Origin: Bog-159 sp963843255 | GTDB lineage: Bacteria; Acidobacteriota; Terriglobia; Bryobacterales; Bryobacteraceae | NCBI GenBank assembly: GCA_963843255.1 | Contig: CAWJJQ010000010.1 | Coordinates: forward strand, 186,001 to 250,000 | Length of the DNA: 64,000 nt | Reading direction: 5' to 3' | Shown here: positions 16,647 through 25,661 of the stretch, one piece after another | Position numbering within the stretch: the stretch's first letter is position 1 | Layout: each line of letters starts with the position of its first letter | Translations under genes and position numbers: made by a program | Notes under the pieces: model-generated | Databases searched by the model: none | The model's input: the letters and a program-made list of their open reading frames with translations, nothing else | Told to the model about the DNA's origin: nothing

Positions 16647-17414
16647 CTATGCCCTCCAGCGCAGCGACTCCATGGAGCGCGACGTAATAAAGAGTCCGAA
16701 GAAGATCATCGAGAGATAGAAGATTACGTCTTTTGAGTCGAGCACGCCTTTGGCGAAACCCTCGAAGTGAGTCACGATCGACAGGTAATTCACCACCTGC
16801 CCGTAGCCTGTGCTGTCGAACGCCGTGAACCAGCTCAGCAGCCAGAGCAGCAGGCACACAAAGAATGTGACGCCGCCGGCGATAATTTGGTTCTTGGTCG
16901 TAGTCGAGATGAACGCGCCGATCGCCAGCAGCGTGCCGCCCTGCAAAATCAGTCCCAGATAGCCGATCAGGATGGGCTTCCAATCCGGCTTACCGAAAGC
17001 GAACAGCAGCGCAATGTTTACCGCCGACATACCCAGCACGCATAAGTACAGCAGCAGCGCGCCCAGCCATTTGCCCAGGATGATTTCCCAATCGTTCACC
17101 GGCGAGGTCATCAGCAGTTCGATGGTGCCGGACTTCTTCTCTTCGGCGAACAGCCGCATGGTCACCATGGGGATCAGGAACAGCGCCACCGTGCTGGCGA
17201 ATCCCAGCAGCGGCCGGATCACCTGCTCGTTCACGTTCATGGGCATGTCGCGGCCCTGCATTTGTGACATGAAGCCGAAGCGCACGAAATCGCGCGTGGC
17301 GGTGAAGAAGCCGAATCCGAAGATAAGCGCGAAAAACGCCATCAACAGATAGGCGATGGGCGAGGCGAAGTAACTCTTCAATTCTTTCCGGCAGATAATC
17401 CAGACATTAGTCAT
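16647..17414 (-). CDS. ABC-2 type transporter permease (GldF-like)
   Basis: 255 residues with about six transmembrane segments, starting ICRKELKSYFASPIAYLLM, typical of ABC-2 permeases. It contains RLFAEEKKSGTIELLMTSPV, the cytoplasmic coupling region of this family. Its ATG overlaps the ATPase stop by one base. Together with the ATPase and the GldG-like protein it forms a complete transporter module. Confidence 0.9.
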   Translation of the reverse strand: MTNVWIICRKELKSYFASPIAYLLMAFFALIFGFGFFTATRDFVRFGFMSQMQGRDMPMNVNEQVIRPLLGFASTVALFLIPMVTMRLFAEEKKSGTIELLMTSPVNDWEIILGKWLGALLLYLCVLGMSAVNIALLFAFGKPDWKPILIGYLGLILQGGTLLAIGAFISTTTKNQIIAGGVTFFVCLLLWLLSWFTAFDSTGYGQVVNYLSIVTHFEGFAKGVLDSKDVIFYLSMIFFGLFITSRSMESLRWRA

Positions 17415-18379
17415 CAGGCAGCCTTCTCCTTCTTCTCGGCGGCGGTCAGTTGTAGGAAGATGTCTTCCAGGCTGAGTCCGACAGCGCGCAATTCGTTCAG
17501 GTTCCAGCCGGCGTTGACCACCGCGCGCGCCAGGTCCGCGCGAATGTGGGCGCCCTGCAGGCTCTCCACTTCGAAGCTGAGCCTGCCATCTTTGGATTCA
17601 TGCGGCAGCACCCGGCTGACTCCGGTCACCTGCTCCAGACGCTGCTGCACCTCGGCCTGGTCGAGCGGCCCGTTGGACGAAGCGATCTCCAGCGCCACCG
17701 CTTCCGAGCCGCGCAGCCGGTTGGTCAGGTTCTCCACCGAATCGGTAGCTACCAGCTTGCCCCGATTGATGATGACCACGCGATCACACGAGTGTTCCAC
17801 TTCCGAGAGGATGTGCGTACTCAAAATGATGGTGTGGTCCCCGGCCAGGTGCCTGATCAGATCGCGGGTCTCGATAATTTGTTTTGGATCGAGGCCGGCG
17901 GTAGGTTCGTCCAGCACCAGCACGTCGGGATTGTGAATGATGGCCTGCGCCAGGCCCACGCGCTGCCGGTAGCCTTTGGACAGTTTCCCGATCAGCCTGC
18001 TGCGCATGTCGGCCACCGCGCAGCGCTCCATAACTTCGTCCACGCGGCGCGCGATATCCGTGGTGCTGATGCCTTTGAGCCGGCCGACAAAGGTCAGATA
18101 CTCGGCAACTTCCATTTCCGGGTAAAGCGGCGGCGTTTCCGGCAGGTAGCCGATGTGTCGCTTCACTTCCATGGGGTTCTCGAGCACGTCGAAGCCGGCC
18201 ACGCTCGCAGTGCCGTTAGTAGGTGGCAGATAGCACGTCAAAACCCGCATGGTGGTGGTCTTGCCGGCGCCGTTAGGCCCCAGAAAACCAACAATTTGAC
18301 CTTTCTCCACCTCGAATGAGATGTTATCCACAGCGACAGTGCGGGCGTATCGCTTGGTCAAGCCCTGTACTTTGATCAT
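17414..18379 (-). CDS. ABC transporter ATP-binding protein (GldA-like)
   Basis: 321 residues from the ATG at 18379, the start that gives the normal MIKVQGLTKRY beginning. Walker A is GPNGAGKTTT, the signature LSKGYRQRVGLAQ, and Walker B VLVLDEPTAGLD, with the switch His in ILSTHILSE. The C-terminal 90 residues are the regulatory extension of GldA/CcmA-type ATPases. It leads the operon ATPase, permease, GldG-like, DUF4340. The 138-nt gap to mutS2 probably holds its promoter. Confidence 0.92.
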   Translation of the reverse strand: MIKVQGLTKRYARTVAVDNISFEVEKGQIVGFLGPNGAGKTTTMRVLTCYLPPTNGTASVAGFDVLENPMEVKRHIGYLPETPPLYPEMEVAEYLTFVGRLKGISTTDIARRVDEVMERCAVADMRSRLIGKLSKGYRQRVGLAQAIIHNPDVLVLDEPTAGLDPKQIIETRDLIRHLAGDHTIILSTHILSEVEHSCDRVVIINRGKLVATDSVENLTNRLRGSEAVALEIASSNGPLDQAEVQQRLEQVTGVSRVLPHESKDGRLSFEVESLQGAHIRADLARAVVNAGWNLNELRAVGLSLEDIFLQLTAAEKKEKAA

Positions 18380-18517
18380 AGTTTGATTCCAGACAAGACA
18401 AACACAGTTGCCATTTGAGGAACGCGCAGCAACCAGCTTGGATGAGCGTGAAACTTCATCATAAAGAGGCTGAGGAGGCCTTGTCAATCGAGCGGAGGCG
18501 GTCAGAGACCGTCCGCG

Positions 18518-20926
18518 TCACTCCTTCAGCTCGACGATGGTAGCTCCCGCGCCGCCTTCCTGCTGCGGTGCCTGGTAATACTTCTCCACGTGCGGATGCT
18601 TGGCCAGCAGCTCCCATAGCACCTTGCGCAGGATGCCCATGCCGTGGCCATGTACGATGCGGATGCGGCTGGCGGTGGCCATCACCGCGCGGTCCAGAAA
18701 CTGATCTACCTGGTCCCGCGCTTCCTCCGCGCGCTGCCCGATCACGTTGATCTCCTGGTGAACGGGCGAGAGTTCCGGCGCCGGCCTGAAGGTCACGTTC
18801 TTGGGCAGCTTCGTGCCGCCGGGCGTGTCCGGCAGCACTTCCAGCACATCGTCGACGGATACCTGCATCTTCATGAAACCGGCTTCGACTTCGAGACGGT
18901 CGCCGCCCAGCATGCGGCGCACGCGCGCCGGCTCGCGGATACCTTGCAGCCGTACCCGCACGCCCTCCTCGATCTGCGGGCGGCGCAGGTCGCCATGGCG
19001 CGCCTCATCCTGGGTAGAGAGCACCGTGGTTTGAAACTCCTCGCGCAGCTCGCGTTTGGCTTTGGCTACGCGCCGCTGGGCCTGTTCGTTCGCCTTGCGC
19101 TGGCCGGCGACCTGGACGATCTGGCCGATGGTCTCCTGTGCCTGCTCGTCGAATTTGGCCAGCATCTGTTCGGTTCGGCGCTCCAGTTCTTTCAGCTTGG
19201 CGGTCTCGCGCTTCTCCCATTCGCGCGCGATCTCCGTCTGCCGCGCCGCCAGCTCCGCCTGCTGCCGCTTCAGGTCCGCTTCGAGCGATTGCACGTCTTT
19301 GAGCCGCTGGTGCAGCTCGCTCAGAAAACGCGACACATCCCGCTCGCGGTCGCTCATGGAAGCGCGCGCGCGATTCATGATGTCTTCCGGCATGCCCAGC
19401 CGCGTGGCGATTTCGAGCCCCGCGGATTTGCCCGGCATGCCTGTATACAGCACGTAGGTCGGCTCCAGGGTCTGCTCGTCGAAGCCCATTGACGCGTTGA
19501 GCACGCCCGCCGTATTGGCGCCGTAGATCTTCAGCGCCAGCAGGTGCGTGGATGCCAGCGTATATGCGCCGGCCGAGCGGAAATGCTCCACAATGGCCAC
19601 GCCCAGCGCGCCGCCCTCTTCGGGGTCGGTAGCCGCGCCCAGTTCGTCGAGCAGCACCAGCGAGTCCGGCGTCACGTCCAGCGCCATCTCCCGTATGTGC
19701 GAGATGTGCGCGGAAAACGTGCTAAGGCTTTCCTGTATCGACTGGTTATCGCCGATGTCCGCCAGCACCTGGCCGAAAATCGGGAATTCCGCTTCGGCGG
19801 CCGGCACGGGCAGGCCAGACTGCGCCATCAGCGTCAGCAGCCCTACCGTCTTCAGCGTCACCGTTTTGCCGCCGGTGTTGGGCCCGCTGATCAGCAGCGT
19901 CTTGGAGCGCTCGTCCAGTTCCATCGAAATTGGCACGACCGTCTTGCGCTGGCGCCGCAGCACGTCCTGCAGCAGAGGATGGCGCGCATCGCGCAGCAGC
20001 AACCGCGCCCCGAAGCGCGGGATCGCGCAGTCGAAATCCATGGCGAAGCGCGCCTTGGCGAACAGCATTTCGAGCTCGCCCAAAGTGTCCATGGTCTGCC
20101 GGATGGATTCCGCGTAGCCGCGCAGCCGCGCGGTCAGTTCGCGCAGAATGCGATGCACCTCCTGCGCCTCTTCCTCGGTGAGCCGTACAAGCTCGTTGTT
20201 CAGGTCGATGGTGGCCAGCGGCTCCACGAACAACGTGTGCCCGCTGGCGCTCGCGCCGTGGATCACGCCGTCGATCTTGCGGCGCTGGCCGGCGATGATG
20301 GGCACCACGAACCGCTCGTTGCGGATGGTGACGAACTCTTCCTGCAGCACGTCCTCTTCCTGGTGGCTCTTCATGAAACGTTCGAGCGAATCCTGGATCG
20401 ACTTGCGCTGCCGCTCGATCTCGCGCCGCAGGCGGGCCAGCGCCACGCTGGCATGATCCGAAACCGAGCCGTCCGGCAGGATCTTGCCTTCCAGGTCCTT
20501 CAGCAGCGAGCGGAAATCGCCGATCAGTTGCGCCCGCGCGCCCAGCCGGGGAAAGCGCTCCGCCACCGCGTTCAGCACGCTCTTGGCATCCGCCGCGCGG
20601 TCCAGCACTCCGAACAGGTCGAAGATCTCCTTGGCCTCCAGGCTGGCGCCTTCGATGCGCAGCTTGTGCACGGCTTCGGTGAGATCCGGGAAGCTGGCGA
20701 ACTCGATGCGTATGGCCGCGCCGCGGGCGGCGGCCTGCGGACGCGCGGCCGAGCGCAGGTATTCGACCGCCTCGCCCGCATCCGCCAGATCGGCCGCCAG
20801 CCGCGCGCCGTCGGTATGCGGCGCGATCCGGGCTAACTCGATCTTGCCCGGCGGGCTCGACACATAGCGGCCCAGCAGGGCGCGTAGCGATTCGTATTCG
20901 AGAATATCCGCGCTGGTAGCCTTCAT
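18518..20926 (-). CDS. mutS2: Endonuclease MutS2
   Basis: 802 residues, normal length. The ATPase core has Walker A SGPNTGGKTVTLK and Walker B LVLLDELGAATDPEEG. A coiled-coil segment lies at about 515-620, and the C-terminal Smr nuclease domain ends the protein (IVHGHGMGILRKVLWELL). MutS2 acts on branched DNA and stalled or collided ribosomes rather than on mismatches. It is divergent from the hypothetical gene at 20972, sharing a 45-nt intergenic region. Confidence 0.95.
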   Translation of the reverse strand: MKATSADILEYESLRALLGRYVSSPPGKIELARIAPHTDGARLAADLADAGEAVEYLRSAARPQAAARGAAIRIEFASFPDLTEAVHKLRIEGASLEAKEIFDLFGVLDRAADAKSVLNAVAERFPRLGARAQLIGDFRSLLKDLEGKILPDGSVSDHASVALARLRREIERQRKSIQDSLERFMKSHQEEDVLQEEFVTIRNERFVVPIIAGQRRKIDGVIHGASASGHTLFVEPLATIDLNNELVRLTEEEAQEVHRILRELTARLRGYAESIRQTMDTLGELEMLFAKARFAMDFDCAIPRFGARLLLRDARHPLLQDVLRRQRKTVVPISMELDERSKTLLISGPNTGGKTVTLKTVGLLTLMAQSGLPVPAAEAEFPIFGQVLADIGDNQSIQESLSTFSAHISHIREMALDVTPDSLVLLDELGAATDPEEGGALGVAIVEHFRSAGAYTLASTHLLALKIYGANTAGVLNASMGFDEQTLEPTYVLYTGMPGKSAGLEIATRLGMPEDIMNRARASMSDRERDVSRFLSELHQRLKDVQSLEADLKRQQAELAARQTEIAREWEKRETAKLKELERRTEQMLAKFDEQAQETIGQIVQVAGQRKANEQAQRRVAKAKRELREEFQTTVLSTQDEARHGDLRRPQIEEGVRVRLQGIREPARVRRMLGGDRLEVEAGFMKMQVSVDDVLEVLPDTPGGTKLPKNVTFRPAPELSPVHQEINVIGQRAEEARDQVDQFLDRAVMATASRIRIVHGHGMGILRKVLWELLAKHPHVEKYYQAPQQEGGAGATIVELKE

Positions 20927-20971
20927 CAGCTTCTATTGTCGGACTTGTTGAGCGAGAATAGAAGGTGAGCC

Positions 20972-21424
20972 ATGGCGACATTTTCCGAGTCGATTGCCGA
21001 GTCCTTCCATTCCGAGGTTGATGTGAATTGGAGCTTGAAATCCACCACACATGCTGTCGCTGTGTTTACAGTCAAGACCGTGGCCATTGAGGTGGACTTC
21101 GAGCAGCGCGAGAACGGAGGTCCATGGCACGTCGCGTTCAATACCCTGCGCGCGGACATGACTGACCGGACCAATGTCACGCTGGCCTTTCGCATCTTCA
21201 ACGGCGTGTTTCAGGCCGTCCGGGAGTTCATCGATACCCGCGAGCCCGATCTCATGGTGTTTATCGCCAAGGACGAGGATCTGGCAGCGATCTACCGGAC
21301 TTATCTCCGCCGCGAAGCCGCGGATCTGGATCAACTGGGCTATCGTTTGGAAGGTCCGCATAAAGTGGAGCCTTACACCGAATGGACTTTACGTAGGACG
21401 AAGCCTTCGGCGTGGCGGGAGTAG
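20972..21424 (+). CDS. Hypothetical protein, mixed alpha/beta
   Basis: 150 residues, no signal peptide or membrane helix. The N-terminal half is rich in predicted beta strands (DVNWSLKSTTHAVAVFTV, KTVAIEVDFEQ), with a helix (RIFNGVFQAVREFID) in the middle followed by PDLMVFIAKDEDLAAIY. A Shine-Dalgarno-like AAGGTGAG precedes the ATG. Sequence composition is less extreme than in its neighbours. I do not recognise the family. Confidence 0.7.
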   Translation: MATFSESIAESFHSEVDVNWSLKSTTHAVAVFTVKTVAIEVDFEQRENGGPWHVAFNTLRADMTDRTNVTLAFRIFNGVFQAVREFIDTREPDLMVFIAKDEDLAAIYRTYLRREAADLDQLGYRLEGPHKVEPYTEWTLRRTKPSAWRE

Positions 21425-21434
21425 ACAGGCCGGC

Positions 21435-21791
21435 TCATTTCTGTTGTTCGCGGAAGCCCTTCTCGATCACCGGCAGCGTACCGGCCGTAATGCGATACTC
21501 CGCCAGCCTGCCGCGCGCCACCCATTCCACGCGGCTGGCATCATCCGCCGCCCGCAACTCCCCGCTCACCACCCGGCAAACGTAGTCGATCAGGACGTAA
21601 TGATATTCCGCGGCGCCCGCGGCATCGCGCATAATCCGCTCGAAGATTTCCAACACCGAAACCGGCTTGACCTCGAGCCCGGTCTCCTCGCGCACCTCGC
21701 GGATCACGCCTTCTTCCAAGGTTTCGCCGCACTCCAGGGCTCCCCCGGGAAGCGACCAGTGGCCTTTCAGGGGTTCCTTGCCGCGCTCCAC
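21435..21791 (-). CDS. NUDIX hydrolase (true start probably upstream, to about 21893)
   Basis: The Nudix box is complete (G-x5-E-x7-REVREETG within GGALECGETLEEG and following residues). The enzyme should hydrolyse a nucleoside diphosphate-linked substrate. The first canonical start, GTG at 21791, gives 118 residues but removes the first strand. The same frame upstream encodes RRYPQRPILGVGALIFEGDR, typical of the family N-terminus, and stays open for 34 codons to a TAA at 21894. No ATG, GTG or TTG occurs in that extension. An ATA overlaps the upstream SMP-30 stop, and ATT and CTG follow. Confidence 0.85.
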   Translation of the reverse strand: MERGKEPLKGHWSLPGGALECGETLEEGVIREVREETGLEVKPVSVLEIFERIMRDAAGAAEYHYVLIDYVCRVVSGELRAADDASRVEWVARGRLAEYRITAGTLPVIEKGFREQQK

Positions 21792-21874
21792 CAGCAGAAT
21801 CCGGTCGCCCTCGAAGATAAGCGCGCCTACTCCCAGAATGGGGCGCTGCGGATAGCGGCGGTCCGAATCGCCGC

Positions 21875-22735
21875 TTAGTATGGGACCGCTCCCTTAACAT
21901 CCAACCGCACGCGGTAAAGCGATGTCCGCGCGGTGATGTAGAGTGTCTGCAAATCCCCGTCGCCGAATGCGATGTTCGACGGAGTCTCGGCTACCGGAAT
22001 GGTATCGAGCAGCTTGCCCTCCGCACTGTACACGGCGACGCCTTTGGCGGCCACGTATAGATTGCCTTTCTCGTCGGTGCGGATGCCGTCGGGAACGCCC
22101 ACGATGCCGGAGACGGCCACGCGCTCGCCCGAGACCTCGCCATCGTGACCCACATCGTAAGCGCGTATGTTGTGTTCGTCGGAATTAGCGACGTACAGGA
22201 TGCGGCCATTGGGCGAGAGCGTGATGCCGTTGGGCCGGCCGGTGGGACGCGCGATCACCGATAACTGTCCCTTGGGCGTGATGTGATAGACGCCGTAAAA
22301 ATCCAGCTCGCGCGTATCCTGCTGGTTCCCGAAAGCCGGATCGGTGAAGTATACGTGGCCCGATTTGCTTACTACGATATCGTTGGGCGCGTTCAGACGC
22401 TTGCCCTCGAACTTTTCCGCGAGCACCTCCACGCGGCCTTTCTTGTCGGTGCGGGTGACCCTGCGGGCGTGCGTCTCGCAGGTGTACAGGCGGCCCTGAG
22501 AGTCGAGCGCATTACCCGCGGCGCCGCCCGACTGTTCGCGGAACACCACTTGGCCTTCCGCCGAAAGCTTCATGATCTTACCGCCGGGGATGTCGCTGAA
22601 TAGAAGATAGCCTTCGCGCGACCAGACCGGCCCCTCGGTGAAGCGGAATCCGTGCGCGGCCCTCTCCACCTGGACTGCCGAAAAGTCCTGCGCGGCCAGC
22701 GGCATCACCAACAGCGCCAGCACGCGCGCGGTCAT
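21875..22735 (-). CDS. Secreted SMP-30/gluconolactonase-like protein
   Basis: 286 residues with a short signal peptide (TARVLALLVMPLAAQ), then a six-bladed propeller of the SMP-30/LRE family. It contains FTEGPVWSREGYLLFSDI, the Asn-containing LNAPNDIVVSKSGHVYFTD and PNGITLSPNGRILYVANS, and PDGIRTDEKGNLYVAA. The Glu, Asn and Asp in these segments are the usual metal ligands. Lactone hydrolysis is the family activity; the substrate is unknown. It overlaps the BON gene by 4 nt and the extended NUDIX frame. Confidence 0.88.
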   Translation of the reverse strand: MTARVLALLVMPLAAQDFSAVQVERAAHGFRFTEGPVWSREGYLLFSDIPGGKIMKLSAEGQVVFREQSGGAAGNALDSQGRLYTCETHARRVTRTDKKGRVEVLAEKFEGKRLNAPNDIVVSKSGHVYFTDPAFGNQQDTRELDFYGVYHITPKGQLSVIARPTGRPNGITLSPNGRILYVANSDEHNIRAYDVGHDGEVSGERVAVSGIVGVPDGIRTDEKGNLYVAAKGVAVYSAEGKLLDTIPVAETPSNIAFGDGDLQTLYITARTSLYRVRLDVKGAVPY

Positions 22736-23031
22736 CGATTGCCTTTGCCCACCACCACTAACTGATTGTCCACCTGCTTCACGCCGCCAACCTTTTTGGC
22801 AAGTTTCTCGGCCTTGGCTTTCTGCTCGTTAGTTTCTACTTTGCCCTTCAGAGTAACTACGCCGTCCTTCACATCTACATCCAGCGCGCCGCCCTTCACC
22901 ACCTGGTCGTCGGCTAACTTGCGGCGTACCAGATCGTACAACTGATCGTCGGTAACCGCTTTTTTGGCGGCCCACACACCGGTGGCCAGCGCCAGAATCA
23001 TGAAACACGAGACTAAGATTCTAAATTTCAT
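22732..23031 (-). CDS. Periplasmic BON-domain protein
   Basis: 99 residues. A signal peptide (LVSCFMILALATGVWA) precedes one BON domain (LYDLVRRKLADD, then LDVDVKDGVVTLKGKVETN, then AKKVGGVKQVDNQLVV). BON domains bind phospholipid or help maintain the envelope, as in OsmY. It overlaps era by 11 nt and the SMP-30 gene by 4 nt, so it belongs to the same translational chain. Confidence 0.9.
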   Translation of the reverse strand: MKFRILVSCFMILALATGVWAAKKAVTDDQLYDLVRRKLADDQVVKGGALDVDVKDGVVTLKGKVETNEQKAKAEKLAKKVGGVKQVDNQLVVVGKGNR

Positions 23032-23926
23032 CTGTTCCGGCCATTGTACGCCAGTCGAGCGTCTCCAGGAAACCAGACTTCTCGCGCCAGCGCGGCTGTA
23101 CCTTCACGTGCAGCTCCAGATAAATCTTCCGGCCGAACATACGCTCCATTTCCGTGCGCGCCTGCGTGCCGATCTGTTTGAGCATAGCGCCCGCAGCGCC
23201 GATGACGATCCCTTTCTGTCCGGCGCGCTCGACATAGATGGTGGCATAAATGCGAGTAAGTTGGGGAGTTTCTTCCCAGGCATCCACAGCTACGGCTACC
23301 GAATGTGGAACCTCCTCGCGCGTCAGGATCAGAATCTTTTCGCGGATAAGTTCCGCCGCCAGAAAGCGCTCCGGTTGGTCGGTGAGGTAATCGGGCGGGA
23401 AGTAGGCCGGGCCCTCGGGCAGCCGCTCCAGAACAGCCTGCAGCAGTTGGTCTACGCCCGCACCGGTGCGCGCGGAAATAGGCAGATAATCGATGAACCC
23501 ATAGCACGCGCGGTATTGCTCGATCAGCGGCAATATCGCGGACTTGTCCTTGCCCAACTGGTCCGTCTTGTTCAGCACCAGCAGCGTGGGCGTGCTGACC
23601 TTTCTGATGAGATCGACCGCATGGCGGTCTTCGTCGCCTGGCTTGCGCGATGCATCCGCAAGGAACAGCAGCAAGTCGCGCTGGTCGAGCGCCGCGCGCA
23701 CGGTGTCCATCATACGCTTGTTGATCAGCGAGTCGGCTTTATGGATGCCGGGCGTATCCAGGAAAACTACCTGCGCGTCCGGGCGCGTGAGTACGCCCTG
23801 AATGGAGGTGCGGGTGGTCTGCGGCTTATCGGCCACGATGGCGATTTTGGCGCCGATCAGGCGGTTCAGCAGCGTGGACTTGCCCACATTGGGCCGGCCC
23901 AAAATCGAAACAAAACCAGACTTCAT
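23021..23926 (-). CDS. era: GTPase Era
   Basis: 301 residues. G1 GRPNVGKST, G2 TTRT, G3 DTPG and G4 NKTD are present, followed by the C-terminal KH domain (GMEE-like linker replaced by VERAGQKGIVIGAAGAML and ending in LHVKVQPRWRE). Era binds the 3' end of 16S rRNA and assists 30S assembly. I chose the ATG at 23926, which gives the canonical KSGFVSILGRPN beginning and overlaps the CorC stop by 4 nt. Confidence 0.96.
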   Translation of the reverse strand: MKSGFVSILGRPNVGKSTLLNRLIGAKIAIVADKPQTTRTSIQGVLTRPDAQVVFLDTPGIHKADSLINKRMMDTVRAALDQRDLLLFLADASRKPGDEDRHAVDLIRKVSTPTLLVLNKTDQLGKDKSAILPLIEQYRACYGFIDYLPISARTGAGVDQLLQAVLERLPEGPAYFPPDYLTDQPERFLAAELIREKILILTREEVPHSVAVAVDAWEETPQLTRIYATIYVERAGQKGIVIGAAGAMLKQIGTQARTEMERMFGRKIYLELHVKVQPRWREKSGFLETLDWRTMAGTDEI

Positions 23927-25218
23927 ATTTGCTTTTGCACCGGCTGCGAGTCCGCGGCTGGCAGGCTGCCCGCGCCGATGGGGCGGACCCGCACCTGGGC
24001 CACGCGCAGATCGTCGCTGGCCAGAATATCGATGTGGATGCCATCCCGCTCGACCGACTCGCCGGGCTTTGGCACGCGCCCCAGCCACTCGGTAACCAGC
24101 CCGCCCACGGTGGTGGATTCGATCTCCTCATCCGAGTGGAATTCCAGCAGGTCGCTGAGCCGCGCCACGTCGAAACTGCCGGAGACGATGTAGCCGCCCT
24201 GGCCGTCCTCCTGCACATCGGAATCGGGCTCGTGCTCGTCGCGGATCTCGCCCAGAATCACTTCCACCAGGTCTTCCATGCTGGCCAAGCCGGCGGTGTT
24301 GCCGTATTCGTCCACCACGATGACCATGTGGGTGTTGTCCTGCTGCATCTCGCGCATCAGGTCGTTCACCGGCTTGGTCTCGGGCACGAAACGGATGGGG
24401 CGCATCAGCTCGCGCACGGTACGCTGGGCTCTCTCTTCCTCATCCAGCTCGAACATATCGCGCACGTGTACGAAGCCCACGACCTGGTCAATGGTGCCGT
24501 CGTAAACCGGGATGCGCGAATATTGCTCATTGATCACCAGTTGCCGCAACTCTTCGAGGTAGGCATCCGCGGAGATGGCCACGATGTTGGGGCGCGGCGT
24601 CATTACTTCGCGCACCACCTTATCGCCGAACTCGACCACCGACTGAATGAGCTTGCGGTCCTCTTCTTCGATGAGGCCCTCTTCGGCGCCGGCGGAGATC
24701 AGCGCTTCGATATTCTCGGCCTGCGTGGGAGGCTCTTCGCTGCCGTTGGTTTCGTCGGTCAGATCCACCAGCGACTGGAAGAATTCGAGCACCGCGACAA
24801 ACGGCTTGGCCAGCAGGCCCACCGCGTGCAGGAGCGGCGCGAGCGGAAGCAGCCACTGCGCCGACGTGCGGCGGTAGAGCACCTGGGGCAGCACATACGC
24901 CATCACGATCATGGTGAGCCAGGAGGCCACCGCGGTCTCCACCACTTCGGGCCACGTCCAGGCCTGGCCATCGGCGAAGGCCAGGAAATAAAAGACGCCG
25001 ATGAACAGCAGCGTGGTGTGCTTGATCAGCGTGAATGCGCCCGCGCCGCCTTCGGTTTCGAAACCGATCTTGTCTTCCAGCGTCTCGCGGAAGAACTTGA
25101 TGGCGGGCAGATCGCGCGTGCGCAGGCGCAGGCTCTCCAGGTACAGCAATTGCACGAAAGTCACCAGTCCCAGCAGGACCGAGAGGATTGAGATCAGCAG
25201 GACCAGGGCCGCGTTCAT
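23923..25218 (-). CDS. CNNM/CorC-HlyC family membrane protein
   Basis: 431 residues from the ATG at 25218. Four hydrophobic segments lie in residues 1-145 (CNNM/DUF21 region), then a CBS pair (about 180-310, including VMTPRPNIVAISADA and VVDEYGNTAGLASMEDLVE), then the CorC_HlyC transporter-associated domain at the C-terminus (VSGSFDVARLSDLL, TVGGLVTEWLG). Members influence Mg/Co handling. It lies between ybeY and era with 4-nt overlaps on both sides, a conserved order in many bacteria. Confidence 0.92.
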   Translation of the reverse strand: MNAALVLLISILSVLLGLVTFVQLLYLESLRLRTRDLPAIKFFRETLEDKIGFETEGGAGAFTLIKHTTLLFIGVFYFLAFADGQAWTWPEVVETAVASWLTMIVMAYVLPQVLYRRTSAQWLLPLAPLLHAVGLLAKPFVAVLEFFQSLVDLTDETNGSEEPPTQAENIEALISAGAEEGLIEEEDRKLIQSVVEFGDKVVREVMTPRPNIVAISADAYLEELRQLVINEQYSRIPVYDGTIDQVVGFVHVRDMFELDEEERAQRTVRELMRPIRFVPETKPVNDLMREMQQDNTHMVIVVDEYGNTAGLASMEDLVEVILGEIRDEHEPDSDVQEDGQGGYIVSGSFDVARLSDLLEFHSDEEIESTTVGGLVTEWLGRVPKPGESVERDGIHIDILASDDLRVAQVRVRPIGAGSLPAADSQPVQKQI

Positions 25219-25661
25219 GCGCGCACCCGTTCGATCAGGCTGGTAGGCAGGGCCAAGCGCCTGCGCCATGCGGCTTCCGCGCGCGCCATGCGGCCGCGAT
25301 CGGTTTCGTGGTCCATGCCCATCAGGTGCAGCAGGCCGTGCAGCATCAGAATTTGGATTTCCGTTTGGAGCGAATGATGGTACGCCGCCGCCTGCTCGCG
25401 CGCGCGATTGACGGAGATGGCTATTTCGCCCAGGAACCCGCCCGGGACGGCCCCCGGGAACGACAACACGTCGGTCGCATAATCCTTGCCCAGAAAATCG
25501 CGATTGAGGCGGCGCAGTTCGCGGTCGTCGGTCACCAGGCAGTTGAATGCGGCGCCGTTTGAAACCTCGGCGCACAGAACTTGGGCGAAGGCTTCCAGAT
25601 CGCGCCGGTTCAGTTCCGCCGGGGCTCGGCGGAACAAAACTATATGGTCGCCGGAGGACAT
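25215..25661 (-). CDS. ybeY: Endoribonuclease YbeY
   Basis: 148 residues. The zinc motif HGLLHLMGMDH is complete and is preceded by TDDRELRRLNRDFLGKDYATD and DVLSFPG typical of the family. YbeY trims the 3' end of 16S rRNA and takes part in 70S quality control. It overlaps phoH by 22 nt and the CorC-like gene by 4 nt. Confidence 0.95.
   Translation of the reverse strand: MSSGDHIVLFRRAPAELNRRDLEAFAQVLCAEVSNGAAFNCLVTDDRELRRLNRDFLGKDYATDVLSFPGAVPGGFLGEIAISVNRAREQAAAYHHSLQTEIQILMLHGLLHLMGMDHETDRGRMARAEAAWRRRLALPTSLIERVRA

Noticed and set aside
21875..21893. Programmed frameshift fusing SMP-30 and NUDIX proteins
   Set aside because: No slippery heptamer is present at the junction. One protein is secreted and the other should be cytoplasmic.
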